Part shown: positions 60,355 to 64,000 of the stretch, piece after piece
How the letters are laid out: every line of letters starts with the position of its first letter
Position numbering within the stretch: position 1 is the first letter of the stretch
Assembly: GCF_965218915.1 (NCBI RefSeq)
Contig: NZ_OZ244711.1
Location: 1-64,000 of the forward strand
DNA: 64,000 nucleotides
Direction of reading: 5' to 3'
From: Novosphingopyxis sp965218915
GTDB taxonomy: Bacteria > Pseudomonadota > Alphaproteobacteria > Sphingomonadales > Sphingomonadaceae
Notes under the pieces: generated by a model
The model's database searches: none
What the model saw: the letters and a program-made list of their open reading frames with translations, nothing else
What the model was told of the DNA's origin: nothing
Made by a program: the position numbers and the translations under genes

Positions 60355-60391
60355 TTGTTGCGCCTGCTCGCGCGCCTTCCTACAGTGAGTC

Positions 60392-60679
60392 ATGATCAAT
60401 CCCACTGAAGCGCTCAGGGCCGAAGTCGCCGGGCTGCGAACCGACGTCCAAGCTCTCACGAGCGGCCTGATGCTGATGCTCGAAGTACAGGAGACACACG
60501 GCGAACTGCTGCGCGAGCTGGGCGAAGCACTGGGACAGGAGCCGGACGGCCCCAGCCCGGTGGCGGAAGCGCTCGAGGCGCTCGCAGCAATTGGCCGAGA
60601 CCAGACCGCCGCGATTGAACGACTCAGCCAGCGTATCGTGGGCGCCACCCTTCGCGGCGTCGGGTCGCCGGCGTCGTAG
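60392..60679 (+). CDS. Small coiled-coil protein before the relaxase
   Basis: A 95-residue helical protein: EALRAEVAGLRTDVQALTSG, then LLRELGEALGQEPDGPSPVA and ALEALAAIGRDQTAAIERLS. Leu and Ala heptads suggest a coiled coil. It stops 12 bp before the relaxase start, so both are probably one transcript. It is likely a relaxosome helper; family not recognised. Confidence 0.65.
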   Translation: MINPTEALRAEVAGLRTDVQALTSGLMLMLEVQETHGELLRELGEALGQEPDGPSPVAEALEALAAIGRDQTAAIERLSQRIVGATLRGVGSPAS

Positions 60680-60691
60680 GCGGTCCGCCGG

Positions 60692-63600
60692 GTGCTGACC
60701 TACGCCACCATCGCCGCGGGATCGGGGGCAGGGGGTAAGGCGCTCGCCGAATACCTGCTGCAGACGCTTCCGGTCGAGCGAGCGGACCTGGCGAGCTACT
60801 ATCAGCGCGGGATGCGTCCCGACCTGGCCGGCACGCTGGGCGATGACACCTTTGCGGCCGAGGCGACCCTGCTGGTGAAGCAGGGCACGAGGCTGGACGA
60901 TCTGCCAGACGCGCTCGACGCTGCCGTGCAGCGCCGCCATGCCGGGTTCGTAGAGCGCTACCTGGCCGGCGAGCGCGCAATCCCGGAGGGCGAGGCTCTG
61001 GCGCGTCTCGCCGAGCACGTGGTGACCTCGGGCAACCCGGCCGACGAGGCCGAGACGGTTCTCACGCGCTTGCGCGAGGCGGCTTCGGACGCGGCCGAAA
61101 GTGATCGCATCGTCCAGGCCTTTCGGGATGCCGAGAGCGCCGCGTTCTATCGCCGCGACAAGGTGCTCGAAGCCGTGGAGCGCGGCCTCTACGGGCACAG
61201 CACGGCCGAGCCGAGGCGGGACATGCACCCGCACTTGGGCGAGATGCTTGGGCTGGACTCGCACCGCGTTCCCACGGCCGACGAGATCGGCCACATCCTC
61301 TCCGGGCGCCGCGCGAACGGCGAGGAGATCGAGGGCAAGTCGCGACAGAAGGGGACGGTGAGCCTGTCCGATGCGCTCGGACTCGACTCCTCGCGTCCAC
61401 CGACATGGGACGAGATCAGTCACATCCTCGACAGGCGCCGGGCGGATGGGACGCCGATCGCCGGGCCGGGCACTGAGACAGCGCGGCATCGCTTTCTGGA
61501 TCTGCTGGGCGTGAGGGCGGCCGAGCCTGACCAGAACCAGGTGCGACACCTGATGGCCGGGCGCATGGTGGACGGCAGCGAGCTGGACACCGACGCGTAC
61601 CGGCGTGGCGTGGAGGCGAGCAAGGCACGGATCGCGGCGGTGGACCTGACGTTCTCGGCCGACAAGTCGGTGTCCATCGCCTGGGCGCTCGCGCCGACGG
61701 AGGCGGAGCGGAACATGCTCGCCCAGGCGCACAAGGACGCCGTGGCGAGCACCATGGCCGTGATCGCGGACGAGCTGGGACACGCGCGCCGCGGCAAGGC
61801 CGGGAGTGGCGGAACGGAAGCCGGGCACATCACTTGGCTGGGCTTCGACCACTACGCGAGCCGGCCCGTCGTGCCGGTGGCGCGGACGGACGCGCAGGGC
61901 AATCCCTACACGGAACTGCTCAGCTTCGGCGCGGCCGGGGACCCGGCGCTGCACAGCCATATGCTCGTGCCGTCCGTCGTGATGACCGACACGGGCCGGG
62001 TCACGTCGCTCGACTTGGACACGATGGCGGGCAAGACGCACACCTGGGGCGCGTTCTACCAGGCGTTCCTCGCGACGAACCTCAAGCGCCTCGGCGTCGA
62101 GGTCGGGTTGGACGAGCGCACGGGCGCGGCGCGGCTGTCCGCTATCCCCGAGAACGTGCGGGACGCCTACTCCAAGCGCACGAGGGACGGCACGGAGGCG
62201 GCGCGCGAATACGCTGCGACCCAGGGCAAGGACTGGGACAGCCTCTCTGACCGGCAGAAGGTTGGCCTGGTCCACGCCAGCACCCAGGCCCGGCGCCGAG
62301 CGAAGGACGCGGCCGGCGGCAACCAAGAGGATCGCGTGGCCGATTTCGTTGCCTGGGAGCGGCAGGCCAAGAGCATGGGCTACGCGCACAAGAGCGTGCT
62401 GGGCGCGACGCCTCCGCCTGCGCCGAGCCGCGACGATCGGCTCCAAGGTGCCTACCAGACTGCGTTGCGGCTCCTGGACAAGGTGTTCGTCGGCACGGCG
62501 AAGGTGGACGGGGAGAAGCTGCGGGAGATCGCCGCGCGCGGTCTCATCACGACGTCGATGGAAGATGTCACCGACGTGAAGGCCGTCACCCGCGCCTTCG
62601 CTACACGGGGCGTTCGCCAAGATGGGCGGGATGTCGCTCTGATCTGGGGCGAGGACCCGGCCGTGCGCGGCAAGGCCCGGATCGGCGTCACCACGACGCT
62701 GCACGAGGCGCAGGAACAAGAGGTTGTGGCCGGGTTGCGGGCAGCGGCCGGGGACAGGTCCGCCGCGCTCTCCAAGCGCGCCATAGAGGCCGCCGTGACG
62801 CGAAGCGGGCTGACCTTCGACGGCGAGCACGGACGGGCGCAGCGGGCGGCAATCGATGCGCTTGGTACGGGCGGACGCTTTGCGGCGTTCATCGGAGCGG
62901 CCGGAGCGGGCAAGAGCAGCGTCTTGCGTCCGCTGGTCGATGCTTGGCGCCAGGACGGCAAGCGCGTGTTCGGGACCGCGCTGGGAAATAACCAGACGGA
63001 CGCGCTCGAGGACGCCGGCATCAAGGCTGCGGATCGAGCGGCGCTCGATCCATTTCTCAAGCAAGCGGCGGCAGGCAGATTCGAGCTGGCTCATGACTCG
63101 GTGGTGGTGATCGAGGAGGTCGGGCGCGTCGGCACGCGACAGCTTCGCGAGCTGATGCGGCTGCAAGGCGAGCTCGGGTTCAAGGTTGTCGCGGTCGGCG
63201 ATCCCGAGCAGCTCCAGAGCATCGAGGCGGGGCACGTCGTCGGGCTCATGCGCCGCGCCCTGGGCGAGAACGCCATCCCGGAGATCGCCACCACGCTGCG
63301 GCAGCGGACGGACGAGGAGAAGCTGACGACGAGCTTGTTCCGAGAGGGGCAAGCGGCGGAGGCGATCGAGCGCAAGCGCATGGACGGGACGGCGATCCTC
63401 GTCGCCGGTGATCACACGGCGGTGGTCGAGCGGGTCGCGGCGCTCTGGCGCGAGCGGATCGAGATCGGCGCCGAGGTGACGGTCAGCGCGCCGACGAACG
63501 CGGACGCCCGCGCCGTTGCCCTCGCCATCCGCGAGCAGCGCCGCGCCATGGGCCAGATCGGTGCCGATCTGGTGAGCGTCGACGCGACCAGCCGGAGTAG

Positions 63601-64000
63601 GTTCAACGCCGGCGTGGGCGAGGACTACGACATGCGGCTCGCGGCGGGGGATCGCGTTCGGCTCTACGAGCGCGCCACCGCCACCTTCTCGGCAACGGAC
63701 GGCTCGGGACGCACCACGCACGGCAACATCGGCAATAACGGGTCGGTGCTGGAGGTGCGCGGCATCACGCCGGAAGGCCTGGCGCTCCGCAACGTCGCCG
63801 GGCGCGAGGGCCTGGTTCGCTGGGAGACGCTGCGCGACCAAGAGAGCGGCCGCATCCGGTTGGGCTGGGGAGACGCGCTCACCATCGATGCGGCGCAGGG
63901 CAGCACGGTCGGCCAGCACATCCTCGCCATGCCGAGCGGCTCGGCCGGCGTGAACGGCTACCAGGGCTACACGGCGGGGAGCCGGCATCGCGATGAGACG
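60692..64000 (+). CDS. MobF conjugative relaxase-helicase (TrwC/TraI type), C-terminus beyond window
   Basis: An open frame of over 1,100 codons from GTG 60692 to the edge. N-terminal Tyr residues include Tyr36-Tyr37 (LASYYQRGM). Three 43-residue repeats begin at residues 186, 229 and 272 (LGLD or LGV, then HIL or HLM, GRR, Asn/Asp-Gly). The core DLTFSADKSVSIAWAL follows, and the metal-binding His pair LHSHM (421-423). The SF1 helicase starts with Walker A GAAGAGKSS (735-743), then VVVIEEVGRVG and VGDPEQLQS. It nicks oriT and unwinds the strand. Confidence 0.95.
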   Translation, partial: MLTYATIAAGSGAGGKALAEYLLQTLPVERADLASYYQRGMRPDLAGTLGDDTFAAEATLLVKQGTRLDDLPDALDAAVQRRHAGFVERYLAGERAIPEGEALARLAEHVVTSGNPADEAETVLTRLREAASDAAESDRIVQAFRDAESAAFYRRDKVLEAVERGLYGHSTAEPRRDMHPHLGEMLGLDSHRVPTADEIGHILSGRRANGEEIEGKSRQKGTVSLSDALGLDSSRPPTWDEISHILDRRRADGTPIAGPGTETARHRFLDLLGVRAAEPDQNQVRHLMAGRMVDGSELDTDAYRRGVEASKARIAAVDLTFSADKSVSIAWALAPTEAERNMLAQAHKDAVASTMAVIADELGHARRGKAGSGGTEAGHITWLGFDHYASRPVVPVARTDAQGNPYTELLSFGAAGDPALHSHMLVPSVVMTDTGRVTSLDLDTMAGKTHTWGAFYQAFLATNLKRLGVEVGLDERTGAARLSAIPENVRDAYSKRTRDGTEAAREYAATQGKDWDSLSDRQKVGLVHASTQARRRAKDAAGGNQEDRVADFVAWERQAKSMGYAHKSVLGATPPPAPSRDDRLQGAYQTALRLLDKVFVGTAKVDGEKLREIAARGLITTSMEDVTDVKAVTRAFATRGVRQDGRDVALIWGEDPAVRGKARIGVTTTLHEAQEQEVVAGLRAAAGDRSAALSKRAIEAAVTRSGLTFDGEHGRAQRAAIDALGTGGRFAAFIGAAGAGKSSVLRPLVDAWRQDGKRVFGTALGNNQTDALEDAGIKAADRAALDPFLKQAAAGRFELAHDSVVVIEEVGRVGTRQLRELMRLQGELGFKVVAVGDPEQLQSIEAGHVVGLMRRALGENAIPEIATTLRQRTDEEKLTTSLFREGQAAEAIERKRMDGTAILVAGDHTAVVERVAALWRERIEIGAEVTVSAPTNADARAVALAIREQRRAMGQIGADLVSVDATSRSRFNAGVGEDYDMRLAAGDRVRLYERATATFSATDGSGRTTHGNIGNNGSVLEVRGITPEGLALRNVAGREGLVRWETLRDQESGRIRLGWGDALTIDAAQGSTVGQHILAMPSGSAGVNGYQGYTAGSRHRDET

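Noticed and set aside
59794..60648. A 284-codon reading of the traK-like gene starting at 60648
   Set aside because: The extra part crosses oriT and the divergent coiled-coil gene and has no ribosome site; the start at 60240 gives the family N-terminus.
60380..63988. A 1,202-codon frame on the minus strand
   Set aside because: It is antisense to the relaxase, has no domain, and is Arg/Leu/His-rich as expected from a shadow of high-GC coding DNA.
1..64000. CRISPR arrays, rRNA or tRNA genes
   Set aside because: No regularly spaced identical repeats and no tRNA or rRNA signatures were recognised on either strand by eye; a tRNA or CRISPR search program would confirm.

Overview
The window looks like part of a conjugative megaplasmid from a high-GC alphaproteobacterium, most likely in the Acetobacteraceae/Rhodospirillales range. 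The basis is the combination of DUF932, DUF736, DUF2493, a large ParB-like protein and a toprim protein, an RPA-type RepA with iterons, ParA plus an RHH partner, a cytochrome bo3 operon, and a MobF relaxase. The species cannot be fixed from the sequence alone. No rRNA, tRNA or CRISPR array was found.

Layout. (1) 0-10 kb is an accessory and defence-like region: XRE and GntR regulators, a 274-bp Tn3-type miniature element, a proteasome-like Ntn hydrolase beside a protein of unknown function, remnants of higA and of an integrase, and a restriction-modification pair followed by a zinc-hook ATPase. (2) 10.5-18 kb is plasmid backbone: DUF932, ParB-like, toprim, DUF2493/SLOG and SRAP peptidase genes. 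(3) 18.2-48.6 kb is metabolic cargo: GntR and AraC regulators, a complete 3,780-bp Tn3-family transposon, a partly decayed catabolic cluster (cupin, carboxymuconolactone-decarboxylase family, SMP-30), an EmrAB/NodT-type efflux operon with its own sensor kinase, cyoABCD, a glycogen-debranching-type glycosidase, and an oxalate decarboxylase/porin/FdhF-like operon with a GMC oxidoreductase. (4) 48.6-57 kb is backbone again: two DUF736 genes, a ScpA operon, a serine recombinase, parA plus RHH, an iteron origin and repA. (5) 57-64 kb is the transfer region: small lipoprotein and traM/L/K-like genes leftward, an oriT with an R388-like nick site, and the MobF relaxase running off the right edge.

How it fits together. 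The cargo at about 18.2-48.6 kb lies between two direct copies of the block 'SRAP 3' end plus leader'. The left copy follows the intact SRAP gene but lacks DUF736. The right copy follows only a 41-codon SRAP fragment but keeps DUF736. This is the pattern expected if a circular molecule integrated by one homologous crossover into an ancestral SRAP-leader-DUF736 locus.

The most unusual signal is a family of five related leaders (about 15.5, 18.0, 47.9, 48.9 and 53.5 kb). Four of them keep a long basal stem with an inner hairpin. The stem sequence changes on both arms between copies, which suggests a conserved structured RNA or DNA element upstream of plasmid genes. Other findings include triplicated 43-residue repeats in the relaxase, the oriT, the Ntn hydrolase locus and two miniature transposable elements.
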